Assembly (NCBI GenBank): GCA_032173965.1
Contig: CM063294.1
Span: 10,530,452 to 10,594,451, forward strand
From: Sitta carolinensis
Taxonomy: Eukaryota > Chordata > Aves > Passeriformes > Sittidae
DNA length: 64,000 bases
Direction of reading: 5' to 3'
Under the pieces are notes generated by a model. That model saw only the letters and a program-made list of their open reading frames with translations. It had not been told where the DNA came from and did not search any database. Position 1 is the stretch's first letter. The number at the start of each line of letters is the position of its first letter. Below, piece by piece: positions 11,041 through 22,385 of the stretch. The translations under genes were made by a program, and so were the position numbers.

Positions 11041-14000
11041 AGCAGTCAAAGATTTTACTGATTTACTGAAAGCAAAAGAATGAATTAAGGTTTTGGGGGG
11101 GTTTGTTTTTCCTTCTGTAATTCTGCATTTAAGTTCACATGAATCAAGATTTTAGAATCTGGAACACAAAGACATTGTTATATTCACAGGCTGGGAATAT
11201 TGTTAAGAATAAGCACTATACTATAGGTATGAAATTTATTGCCTCCCTTTTCTTATGTTGGATTTCTTTTTTATTATTAAATTGATAAAACTTTGTTTCC
11301 ATTGTATTCATAATGTTCTGTTATACATAACATTAAAATGTTCATTAAAATCAATGTTGGGCTGCTTTTCCCTTTCATTCCATTTGACGTTTATGAGAAC
11401 ATTTGGGGAAAAAAAATAATTATAATTTGGGCAAAGTAATTTTTATAAATAATTTAAAATTGTTTAATGACTTCTTATCTGAAGCCTTTCCTATCTGGCT
11501 CTACCGTTAGGAATTAAAAATGAAGCAGGCAAGATATCCTGACCCGCTCCAGCCTTGCTAATGCTCCATCTACAACATTTCTAATTAGGCAGAAATTCAT
11601 GTACTTCAGCTAAGTGGTAATGAAAAGTGATTCATTTGCTGAATAAGAGATGAGAGTGAGTGTAATTAGCTGACTGCGGTTTTTAATCTTTCAACAATTC
11701 AATGTGTTTAAATTAGTTTCAAAGAATAGGAGCTTTCAAGTGTTGTTACATCAAAGTAATCAAGGCAGCCTTCAACGGCTGAGTAGGAGAGATGGCTCTG
11801 GTTCCTGTTCGGAAACCTTTACACTTATTTGGAATAATCACCTTCAGCCCCTCTCCTTGGAGCAGCTGGGGAGGCTCAGACTGGTTCAGTGCATGCAGAA
11901 TCGTGGTGGGAAGGAAGCTCCTGCCAGGGCTGCGAGTTGGGGCTGGGGAAAGCTGAACCTGGAGTCGGTGCTGGAGGCTGCAGCGCTCCTCAATCCTCCG
12001 TGGAAGGTTTTGGGATGAATAGGATGAGCCTGTTCCTGGGGCTGTCCTTCTAAGGTGGGTGTGGCCAGTGAGACAGTCAGCTTTGGGCTGAGGGACCTTG
12101 TCCCTGTTCAGGTTGTTCACAACCCTTCAGAGGAACCCTTGGCGTTGTTTCTAATTGGCACTGGTGATAGGAAGCAGATTTGTCAGGGGTTGGAGTAACT
12201 GCAGTGGAAAACGTGGTCACTTTGGGATGGGTTTGTGTGGTTGTGCCAATTACACCTTAGTCAAGGGTGCCCTGGCTCAGGGAACAGCCCTAGGGGTGAG
12301 CTAATCTCTGCTCAGGGTGTGAGAAGCAGCTCTGTCAGCCAGCCAGGCCCTCTGCAGGTGAGTGAGAACAAAGTCCTTCAAACCAAAATAAACAGCAGAA
12401 AAGAAACCCTGCAAAGATTCCTACAGGACATGGGCCAGGTGCATCCCTGTGCATCTTTTCTGCAGTGATGAGAGCCTGGAAGTTTTCTCCCCAGTTCAAG
12501 CATGTGGATCACAGGTAGCAGTCCTTAGCAGAATGTGGTTTGTGTCTTCAGTTAAAGACTGAATATCAAATGGGGTTTTTGTGCTTAAAACAATATTGAA
12601 CTTCTTTAAGAAAAATACCATAAAATATTTCCATCTCTCATAATTCAGGTATGAACAAAATATCTTTAAGCTAGAAATTACCTTTCCATGTGAAAATACT
12701 AATGAACTGCTGTGTGAATGGGGACAGAGCTACCAGTTACCAACTGCTGCGTTACAGAATTCAAATATAACCAGAATCATGCTGCTGTGTTCATTTTTGA
12801 AGCCAGGTCCAGCTGTACCTGTGATCTCTCCAGAAGGGTTTGGCTGGCTGGGTATTGTATACCTGTATACAGAACCACAGAATTCAATATATATAATTAC
12901 ATTATTCTATAAATTAACTGTGTGTTTGGCCCTGAGAGTTAAACTTTCACCACTTCTGGATTCTGTAGCTTTGAAACTTTTAAAGAGTTCAATTAAAATG
13001 AGTGCAATTCTTTGAAAAGGTCTCTACTTCAGAAAGGGAGAAAAGGGCAGCAGAACCCAACTCTGTGTTTGGTTTTTTAATAGAATCATTAAAAAAATGC
13101 ATCTTGATGTGTACAAAGGAGTAACAAATTCCAGCACAGGTGCAAGTTCAGTGATAACTAGAGCATCCACCATGTTCTACAAAAGAAATTACGTTCAAAA
13201 CAGCTAAACAAGGGTATTTATAGCAGCATCTGTTTCAGCTCTGTCTGTCAGCTAAGAACAGTCTGGCACAGCTTAGGGGAGGTGGGGGAGGGATTTATCA
13301 ATGAAGTGTTTACATAATGCAGGCAGGCATTGTATACTCAAGGTGATACCAGCTATAACAGGATAACAAATATCTAAAGACACTTTTATTCTCAGAGGCC
13401 TTTGCTCCAGGAGTCACTCTACAAAATTGCCTCCATGTTCCTCTGTGCTCGACTGTAAACACTCTCATAGCAGATGACATTTTATGCTGCCATCACTGCC
13501 TTTGGATTCAGGCTTTTAATGCTGAGGGCATTTTGGGTGTTAATTTTTTTCCTTCCTTACAAGTTTTATTCCAGGCTTCGCTGACTAAAATTAGAATTAT
13601 TTCAGGTTTTCAACTGTTTCAGGGTTTCAAACTGTTTCTCTCCTGGTGATGGAAGTGCAGCTCCTTCTTGGGACAGAGAGGGGCTGTTGCTGTGTGTAGT
13701 TAGCCAGAAATCACAATTCACAGGAAATTTCTTACCCAAATCCCATGAACTTGGAGCTGACTTTAATATTTTAAACAGTTCCATGGGCAAAGGGCTTCCT
13801 GGAGGTGGTGGTGGATGGGTGGTGGTGGAAGCCCTGATTCTGGGAGCTGCTTTTAGAGATTTGAGAAAAGAAGTTGCAAAGACCTTTCAGAGAGCTGGGT
13901 TAATGTTGTGAGACTCAGAAGGATGGCCCCTGGAATTTGTAAGTCAATCTCTACAGCTTGTTCAATGATCTGGTCACAGCTTTATCTAGCTGGGATGCCA

Positions 14001-17000
14001 TGGAATTCTTCTTCTTGTAAAATGACCTTTAGAAACTGGGATGTGTCTCATTTTCATTTTTTATGTGTTTCTGCATTCACTATTCACCTAAGGAATGGTA
14101 AGAGGCAAGAGAAAATCTGCAGAATGGGGAAAATGAAGAAAGTTGCCTTTGCAGAACTCAGTGTGTCCCTGGATTCTGCAGCCAGGGGTTCTTTACATGA
14201 AGTAATCCAGTCTCTGCTTCCACATAAATCCTGCATGTGTACAACACAGCGAAGGCTCTGCTCATCTCTGGTTTTAAAAATGTCTTCTCTCCTCACAAAT
14301 TTCCAGATTTTTTTTTTTTTTAATCATGCCATAAGGTACTAGCTCGGTAATTAACTGGTTCTTTAATCGAGCTACAATTACTTTGTTTCATGAGAAGGGA
14401 AAAAAAAAAAAAAAAAAAAAAAAAGAATGTATACCAAGACAGAGCTACTTTCGACATCTGGGAACCTCCTAACAGCTGGCTATCTAATGAATATGCATCT
14501 GCTTAAGAGGCTGTAGGCCATTAATAAACCAATAGATATAAAACAGAAACAATCTTTGTCAGCTTCCAATGAGATTGGATGCAATGTGCTGTGAAGTGTC
14601 ACTGTCACATTGAATCGAGCCGCCGAGGTTAACGGCGCTGCGCCCGCCGAGCTCCGCGGGGGCTGCTGCTGCCTTCGCCTCCTCCTGCCTCCTGCTGCCA
14701 CTCGGCTTTGAGGCACCGGCGGCCTCTGCTCTGCCACCCCAGCAGCTGTGTCTGGTTGGGTCTGGCAGAGGAGGATGTGCGGCTTCCCACGCAAACGATT
14801 CGAGCGACGCAGGAATGGCTCACGTGAATAAATGACTGGGGAGAAGTTACAGGGATGTGATAAAAATGCGCCTCTTTGACTGAGACCTGGGGCTTTGTCA
14901 GGAGGCTCAGAACAGCCCCTGAGCCGTGTTGTACAACGGGATCGTTGTAGGGTGAAATAAATCCCCTCAAAACAGGGACAGGTTTCTCTGACCCCTTAAG
15001 AGTTGTATCTGCGCTTGTTCCAAGGTGGGAAGCTCGTGTGTTGTCCCAAGCTGTACCAGCATTTGGTACCTTACAGTTGTTCTGTGCCTTTGTTTCCTGT
15101 GGCAGCTCCTATAAAACGTGAAATGGATTTATTTTAGGGCTCTCTATCCCATCTGCACAGCCTGTGTTAGTCCAGCGTGTCCTTCCCTCCAAGGGATGTC
15201 ACCCCATGCAGTGGCCTCTCGCAGCAGTGAGCAATGGTACCAAGGTGGCATTTTCCTAAAAGAAAATCCATCATTTCAGCTCAAGCCCCACTGCTGGAAC
15301 AGGGCACTGTCAGCTGCAGTAGAGCTGGGATGGGGGCAGGGACAGCATTTATTTTTGGGGTTGGGGACCTGGAGAAACAGTCTGGTACTTCACGTGGACT
15401 CTGCTTTAGAGCCAGACTTACGACATGTATGTTTGAGTTCCCAGGAAACTCCATAAATTGAGATTTAGAGTAGTTTTCTTTGCAGCTCAATTGTAAAGGG
15501 CAGTCTTCAGTTTAGCAGAAATTGTAACTTGAAGCTTTTTGACCCCGGATTTACAAGTTTTTGTTACATGAAAATGAAAGCAAGAGAAGTTAAAACGGGA
15601 AGTTGAGTGCTCTGTAATTACTGCAGATCTTACTAGCAGCTTCTCAAGAGAAAATATGCACTTTGCATCATCACATCAAAACAATTTAAATCAAAGCCTG
15701 TTAATAAGATTTACTTAATTCCTAGAATAGTGTTTGTCTTGCCCTTAATTTTAAGACAGTAGATTACTCAAAGTCTCTTTAGAGTTGCAGCCGCACTGGT
15801 GACGAGTTTAACTTCTGACGCTTGAAGTTTTACTTCAAGGCTTGGTGTAAAGGGGAGGTGTAAACCTCGGCACTACAGCCGAGCACCTTCCTGGCTTCTG
15901 CAGGGCTGGAATTTTCTCTGCCACAGCCCTGGGCAGCAGGCAGGTTGGCCGGGAGAGCCTCGCCCTGCCCTCCCCGGAGCGCTCCCTCGCAGCCCAGCCC
16001 GCTCGGATGCCGCGGCTTTCTCCCTTTTGAGGCAGACAAAAGAGCACGAGGCAAAGGAGGGCTGTGCTTTTGAGGACTTTCACTTTTCAAGGTCATTTGT
16101 GGAGCTTTTCTCAATCAGAAAGCTAAATCCATACAAAAAGCATCTATAATGAACCAAGCATATCTCAAACCTTATCCCTTCAGCTGAATACGAATTATCC
16201 AGGAAGGTGCTTCAGCGGCCACGTTCACCAAGTTCAGCATCTCTGTGAACATTTATAAAGTAAGCAGAGGAGCCACTACTATTGTGATTTGGCATCTATC
16301 AATTTCTTGTCCTTTTTTTCTGTAATTGATTTATTAATTACAGCATCTTAATGATCTATTTAAAATAAATAAACCATTTACACCATTTCAAAGGTATTTT
16401 GTGATGTTCAGCTGATATTAAAATAGCACCAGCCTTATGTGCTTTTTCAGCAAGTGACCTAATTAGTTAATAAAGTAATTGAATATTAAAAAGGATGTTG
16501 CAAGTGATTAAAATTTAAGAGCCTTCAGAACATTATTAAAGCTATAAATCATACATCACTGTTTTAATTTGCATAGCTACAGAATTACTAATGGTCCCAC
16601 ATGCATAAGCTACTTGGCAATTAGTCTTTTAACAAACTGTTGGTGATACTATAAGGTTACCAAAATCTTTCCCCATTTTTGATTGGCAAACAAAATCCAG
16701 GATTGGAGAGCACTAAGGGTTAAATTCCTAAAAGCCAGGAAATTTGGTTCTTTCGGTTTTCTCTCTACCTGCCTCTGTTTGCCCTTTGTCCCTCCACCTT
16801 CTGGACAGGAGAGCAGATCCTCCCAAGTCCTCCCGAGGTGTGCAAAGGAGAAGAGGAAGTGTCTGCTCCCACCTTGAGCTTCCTGAACTGGCCTACAAGT
16901 GGTTTTCCAGCCAATCTGATGGGCATAAATTTCCCTACCTGGTGCTGGGCCATTGTCCATCTTTCTCTCATGTACACACAAAAGTCACAAGGCCATTTTC

Positions 17001-17180
17001 CTTCCCAGGAAAGCGGCGCTGGGCAGACAAAGGGAGCTGCTGACTGTCGGCAGCCATACCTGAGCTTTGTCCCGTGGACATTGCCTTTGGGATGTGGGAG
17101 AACCGCACCAGGTGCTCATCACCTTCCATTCCCTGTGCGGTGCCTTGAAGCTCGCGGGAAACCTCAAATATCAGCAAACA
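11041..17180. other. Intergenic region, no recognised gene
   Basis: No exon with a recognisable protein was found. AT-rich stretches rich in TAATTA-like sites occur at about 11.2-11.7, 14.3-14.6 and 16.1-16.65 kb, and could be conserved non-coding elements. There is a run of 25 A at 14400-14424, and small CpG-rich patches lie near 14.62-14.82 and 15.80-16.03 kb. Every open frame here is short and overlaps others on both strands. Confidence 0.6.
14400..14424 (+). repeat. Poly(A) tract, 25 nt
   Basis: There are 25 consecutive A. No LINE body or target-site duplication is visible next to it, so I treat it as a mononucleotide run. Confidence 0.95.
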
Positions 17181-17680
17181 AAAAAGAGCTGGAAAAATGA
17201 CGGGAGCTTCCCGCCCTGCGCTGAGGCAGCCGCGGCGATGAGGGTCAGCTGCCCACGGCCCCTGGCCGAGGTCTCGGGCTGGCTGCAGGCAGGAGGAGAG
17301 ACAGGATGACAGTTTTCAACTTAATTACACACAAAGTGCACTGGCCGGATGAGCCGCCCCGGTCTCCCCTCTCCCAGCATTCAGCATCTCCGCGGCGGCG
17401 GCTCCCGGCCTCGGCAGTGGCGAGCACGGTCCAGCGCGCAGGCAGAGCGGGGCTGTCTGCCCTCGGCTCTCGCAGCCTGACAAGAGGCGAGCGGGGCCGG
17501 GGCACAGGGAACGAGCCGGGGCTCGAGGGAGCGCAGCCCGGCCCCGGCTGCTCGGCGGGCGGCAGAGCCCCGGCACGGCCGCGGGTCCCGCTCCCGCTCC
17601 GCCGTGCATCGCATCTCTGCCACCTCCGGGGCGCCTGAGCGGCCCCTCTGCTCCGGGTCCGGGGCCAGACTCACCAAATG
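17180..17680. promoter_or_regulatory. Orphan CpG island
   Basis: About 500 bp are strongly GC- and CpG-rich, with cgcggcggcg and gagcggggccgg segments, inside ordinary-composition intergenic DNA. It lies 7 kb past CLINT1 and 12 kb past the LSM11 stop, so it is not the promoter of either gene. Overlapping open frames on both strands reflect base composition. An unannotated transcript start is possible but not shown. Confidence 0.6.
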
Positions 17681-17737
17681 TGGGTGTCCGAGCAGTTGAT
17701 GATTTTATCATCATTTTTTTTTTTGAGGCAGGGTCTT

Positions 17738-18090
17738 CATAGAGTCACAGAGTCGTGGAATGGTTTGGGTTGGAAGGACCTTAAATAACACCTAATTCCA
17801 ACGCTCCTGCCAACCAAGCAGCTTTTCACTAGACCGGATTGCTCAGTCCCCATCCAGCCTGGCCTTGTACACTTCCAGGGATGGGGCAGCCGCAATTTCT
17901 CTGGGTAACTAGTGCCAGGGCTTCAGCACCCTCACAGCCAAGAATTTCTCTCTAATATCTTACCTCAACTTACTCTCTTTCAGCGTGGAGCCATTCCCCC
18001 CCGCCCCCGTCCTGGCACTGCATGCTCTTGTCCTCTCTCCCTCTGGGAGTTGGGATTTCAGCATCCCAGCCCATCACAGGGACTGGTGTG
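17738..18090 (-). mobile_element. CR1 LINE 3' fragment
   Basis: The + strand carries the reverse-complement CR1 3' end. It starts with tcatagagtcacagagtcg and ggtttgggttggaaggacc, then cttccagggatggggcagcc, ctaatatcttacct and ttcagcgtggagccattccc. Confidence 0.92.
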
Positions 18091-20335
18091 GCTCTTGCTG
18101 CCCTCTCCTGCCCTCGCTCCCTGCCCAGCTGGGCCGCTGCAGGTGGCTGCCCAGGTAAGCTGGTACCTTCATCTTGTAAGCCCCAAGTCCTTTTTATTTA
18201 TAAAGGGAGCACAAAAAGACTTTACAGAACAGCATTCACATGCAAAACCGTGTTGTTTCACCCAGACAGCAGAAGCCCTGGTGTAGTTTTGGCTATTAAA
18301 GTGCTACATTACTGGAAGAATTTCCTTTTTGGGCAGCAAGTTCTTTTCGGGAGTTTCCTTTGAAGCCTTTATTGAGATCAGGGGCTGTAGCCTCTTGTAA
18401 TCTCTCCGGGCCAGCCTACAGCAGTTTTGGGAAGCCCTTACACTGGATATTGTGACAAACACCAGCTCTTTGTTCATTAGTTTACACTTGCTAATAGATG
18501 TGAGGCCAGGGTGGAGGATGCTCTCGGCGGGCATTCACACTCTGCTGCACTAACGCTTGCCATGACTGCAATAGCGGGAGACAGAACCAGCCTCTTTTAA
18601 GAGTCTTTTTAATTAAAACGCCAAGCTGAGGAACGGGTGACTTCAGAGCATTTTGACCCAACAAGGACTGACAAGCACATAGCTGCTTTTAAAGTAAATT
18701 AACTAATAGCCACTATCTTATCAGTATAAAACTGTCAGCGCATGAGGAGGGTGGGCAAACCCAGATGCAAAGCATTTGTAAATGAGGCTACACACACACA
18801 AATGTTACTGCAGTACCACAACACCCCAAGGAACACACTTTGGAACATCCAGCTCCAAAGCAAACAGGAGGGGTCTGGAGTTGATTCCAATTCACACCTC
18901 TGGGCTGATTTTAGGGAAGGTTACATCAACGATCTGTTTCAGTGCACCTTGACTCCACCACCCACTTCAATGGCAATTTCAATTCAATATTGCAACATCA
19001 CAACGTGGGAAGGGACCAGAGCCCACCTGGGGTGACACACCTGCCTTTGGGCCAGCATACTCTGCCCAGTCGAGATATTAGCTTTTTAAACACCTGGTTT
19101 TCAAAACACTACAAACACAGGCAATTTCAGAAGCAAACAGAGCCAGTGCCTCTCACCCAAACACCCTTTCCTGACACACAGTTGGTAACTGTCCCACATA
19201 CACTAACTGCTCCTGATTCCATAGGGGATCCCTTCCCTGAGAGATGCTCCTCCAAAACAAAACTCAAAGCCATTGCCTTGCTCTCACATTTACACTCTGG
19301 ATGCACGGAGGTCCTGCCAAGAGTATCCCACACCCCTTTTTTCAGCTTCCCACTGCTCTCATTTCCAAGCCTACAAGGCAACTAGAAGTAAGTTGTTCTC
19401 CAGTTGGTTTTTCCACCAGCTTTGGGATATTGCCTAGCAGTTGCTCACTTTTCCCCAAAAGAATCAGCAAGGAGCCCTTGTTCCCAGCAGAGGAGTGTAA
19501 GACAGGAACGTTCTGCTTTCTGGCCCCAGCTCACAGAATGGACCCTGGCTGACTGCAGCCCTGCAGCCCCAGCATTGCTCTGAGCTCTTTCCTCTGAGCA
19601 TGGTGAGTATCCTGTTTGCCATCCTTCCTGCTGCTCTCTGCCATCAGCATGATAGCATCAGGTTTTCCACTTAAGCTCCCACATCCTTTTCCTGATCAAC
19701 ACGCTGGACAATTGTTCCATTGACCATGCTCTGATGGAAAAAACGTACAGAGCTTGAGCCTCATCCCCCAAAGGGCAGGACAGCAAGGGGCTGCTTTCCT
19801 TCTTCCAGCCTGCTCTGGTGCACTTACACATAACTCTACCACAGCACCCACATTCCCAAACAACAGTATTTTTTATGATTTAATTCACTGCATCATTGTG
19901 TATAAGGGATTTGTGATTTCCACCTGTAAATATGTGACAAAGTAAGGATATCCACAGGCTGTTTTACAGCCTGGGCAGCAGTGCCAGCAGTCGCTGTTTC
20001 CTGGCATGTCCTAGTAGACCCCACACCAGCTCCTGCACTCCTCCCACAGCCAGCATTTCCTCCAGCCACGGCCTCAGCCCTGCTGCACAGCTCCAGGACT
20101 CCTCTGCTCCTACACCCAAAGCACCCACTGGAGTTCCTGGCACAGCTGTGCTGTCACCCCTGCCTGGCCTGGCCCTGGTTTCCTCCACCAGCTGCTGTCT
20201 CCCTGCAAGGTCTTCAGATTTGTGTCTACACATTCCCTGTGACAAATCCAGGGATATTTTTCCCTTTGCAGGCTCTGGTGCAAACCAGAAATGAACTTGC
20301 AGAGATGCACCTAAGCCAAAGCACGTCATGACCCG
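18091..20335. other. Intergenic region, nothing recognised
   Basis: Unique-looking sequence without a recognised exon or repeat. The open frames are short and unsupported. Confidence 0.6.
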
Positions 20336-20337
20336 CT

Positions 20338-20525
20338 GTTGTCAGCCCAGCCTGGAGGTGAGGGCTGCCCAGGGGGTGGTGGAGTCCCTGTCCCTGGAGG
20401 TGTTCCAGGAGTGATGGATATGGCACTCCATGCTCTGGTAGAGCTGATGAGGTGGGGATCAGTCACAGGTTGGGCTCGATGATCCGGGAGGTCTTTTCCA
20501 ACCTCGGTGATTCTGTGACTGTGTG
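20338..20525 (+). mobile_element. CR1 LINE 3' fragment
   Basis: Sense-orientation CR1 3' end. It shows ggtggtggagtccctgtccc, tggaggtgttccagg, gggctcgatgatccgg, aggtcttttccaacctcgg and the terminal tgattctgtgact. Confidence 0.88.
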
Positions 20526-20689
20526 AGGCTCTGTCTCAGTGACTGCAGCCATGCCACCACTCCAGGATGGCTGTTTGCAGGGGGGAGCTTGGCCTGTGGC
20601 AAAGGGAGAGATGATGCTGTGCAAACACTGCTCACACGGCCGGGAGACAACGCCCGGGGCCCGACCTGGGCCGGGTGAAGGACCGGGGG

Positions 20690-20790
20690 CACAGACACAG
20701 ACACAGAGACACACAGGGACACAGACAGACACACGGACACACACACACGGACATACACAGGCACACACTGACACACACGGACAGACGCAC
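20690..20790 (+). repeat. Low-complexity (ACACAG/GACACA)n tract
   Basis: An imperfect array of acacag and gacacac units. It immediately precedes the 30-bp GC-rich minisatellite. Confidence 0.9.
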
Positions 20791-20816
20791 ACGGAACCCC
20801 GCGGTGCCCCAGGAGC

Positions 20817-21655
20817 GGCTCCCCGGGCTCTGTTTGTTCGGTTCGGGTCCCGCTCGGGTCCCGCTCCCCGGGCTCCGTCCCGTTCGGGTCCCGCTCCCCG
20901 GGCTCCGTCCCGTTCGGGTCCCGCTCCCCGGGCTCCGCTCGGTTCTGGTCCCTCTCCCCGGGCTCCGCTCGGTTCGGGTTCATCTCCCCGGGCTCTGCTC
21001 GGTTCGGGTCCCTCTCCCCGGGCTCCGCTCGGTTCGGGTCCATCTCCCCGGGCTCCGCTCGGTTCTGGTCCCTCTCCCCGGGCTCCGCTCGGTTCTGGTC
21101 CCTCTCCCGGGCTCCGCTCGGTTCGGGTTCATCTCCCCGGGCTCTGCTCGGTTCGGGTCCCTCTCCCCGGGCTCTGCTCGGTTCGGGTCCCGCTCCCCGG
21201 GCTCTGCTCGGTTCGGGTCCCGCTCCCCGGGCTCCGCTCGGTTCGGGTTCATCTCCCCGGGCTCTGCCCGTTCGGGTCCCTCTCTCCGGGCTCCGCTCGG
21301 TTCGGGTTCACTCCCCGGGCTCTGTCCCGTTCGGGTCCCTCTCCCCGGGCTCCGCTCGGTTCGGGTTCATCTCCCCGGGCTCTGCTCGGTTCGGGTCCCG
21401 CTCCCCGGGCTCCGCTCGGTTCGGGTCCCTCTCCCCGGGCTCCGCTCGGTTCGGGTTCATCTCCCCGGGCTCTGTCCCGTTCGGGTCCCTCTCTCCGGGC
21501 TCCGCTCGGTTCGGGTTCATCTCCCCGGGCTCTGTCCCGTTCGGGTCCCTCTCCCCGGGCTCCGCTCGGTTCGGGTTCATCTCCCCGGGCTCTGCTCGGT
21601 TCGGGTCCCGCTCCCCGGGCTCCGCTCGGTTCTGGTCCCTCTCCCCGGGCTCTCC
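20817..21655 (+). repeat. 30-bp GC-rich minisatellite, about 27 copies
   Basis: The unit contains gctccgctcggttcgggtcc followed by ctctccccgg. Recurrent variants are cgctcccc for ctctcccc, ttcatctcc for tccctctcc and ctctgtcccg for ctccgctcgg. A few copies differ by 1-3 nt. It lies in a CpG-rich interval from about 20.64 to 21.9 kb. The long open frames that cross it on both strands are repeat artefacts. Confidence 0.96.
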
Positions 21656-21900
21656 CCGTCCCCTCGCCGCCGCCGCAGGGTTTCCCTGCCCGCTGCTGCC
21701 CCCTGGCGGGGCGCGGGCCCGGCCGTTCCGGGCCGGGATCGGGGCCGAGATCGGGATCGGGGCCGGGATCGGGATCGCGCGAGTGACCGGGAAGGGCCCG
21801 TCCTGCCCCGCAGCCCCCACACCGCAGGCCCGGGGTACCTCCGGGGAGCCCGAATCTCCGTTTTTCCCGGCGGGAGCACCAGCGGATTCCTGCTCGTTCG
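21656..21900. promoter_or_regulatory. CpG-rich flank with CTCF-like site and GGGATCGG short repeats
   Basis: TGCCCCCTGGCGGGG at 21697-21711 resembles the reverse complement of the CTCF core motif. At about 21735-21782 a short array of gggatcggggcc and gagatcgggatc units follows. No first exon or known gene is recognisable. Confidence 0.45.
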
Positions 21901-22221
21901 AGCCCGCCTGGCCCCTCCATGGCTCTGCTGCCCAGACCTAGGGAGAGGCTCTGGCTGAGATTCCCAGGGGAATAAAGGGAAGCCTGGGGGGCTGTAGCAC
22001 ACAGGGGAGTGTTTGGAACAACCTTTCTGGAGCATTTAGTGCCCATGGAAGGGAGAAATCTAGAGCCCTGAAAATCTCCCCCATCCTTTCCCGGAGAGGG
22101 GCCCCTCCCAGAGAGGGAGCGTCCCTCCAGCTCTGCCTCCTGCCTGGGATGGGATTCCCAGGAGCAGGGTCCCTGCACAGAAAGGGAGCACCTGCTGATC
22201 CCCAGGTTAAAATGGGAATTA

Positions 22222-22385
22222 TTCCTTCTAGCCAAGGGGAGGGACACCTTTCACTACCCCAGGGTGTTCCAGGCCCTGTCCAACCTGGCCTTGGACACTC
22301 CCAGGGATGGGGCAGCCTCAGCTGCTCTGGGCAACCTGTGCCAGGCCCTTACCATCCTCACAAGGCAGAGTTTCTCCCTAAAAGG
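22222..22385 (-). mobile_element. CR1 LINE fragment
   Basis: Reverse-complement CR1 signatures: acacctttcactacccc, tccaacctggccttggacac, tcccagggatggggcagcc, tgggcaacctgtgcc. The 3' terminus is missing. Confidence 0.88.

Noticed and set aside
17245..17714. Overlapping open frames of about 100-130 codons in the orphan CpG island
   Set aside because: Both strands are open because of base composition, and no homology or splice partner is visible.
20539..22247. Open frames of about 330-430 codons on both strands across the GC-rich repeat
   Set aside because: The 30-bp unit is a multiple of 3 and lacks stops, so it stays open in several frames. There is no start context, splice structure or homology.
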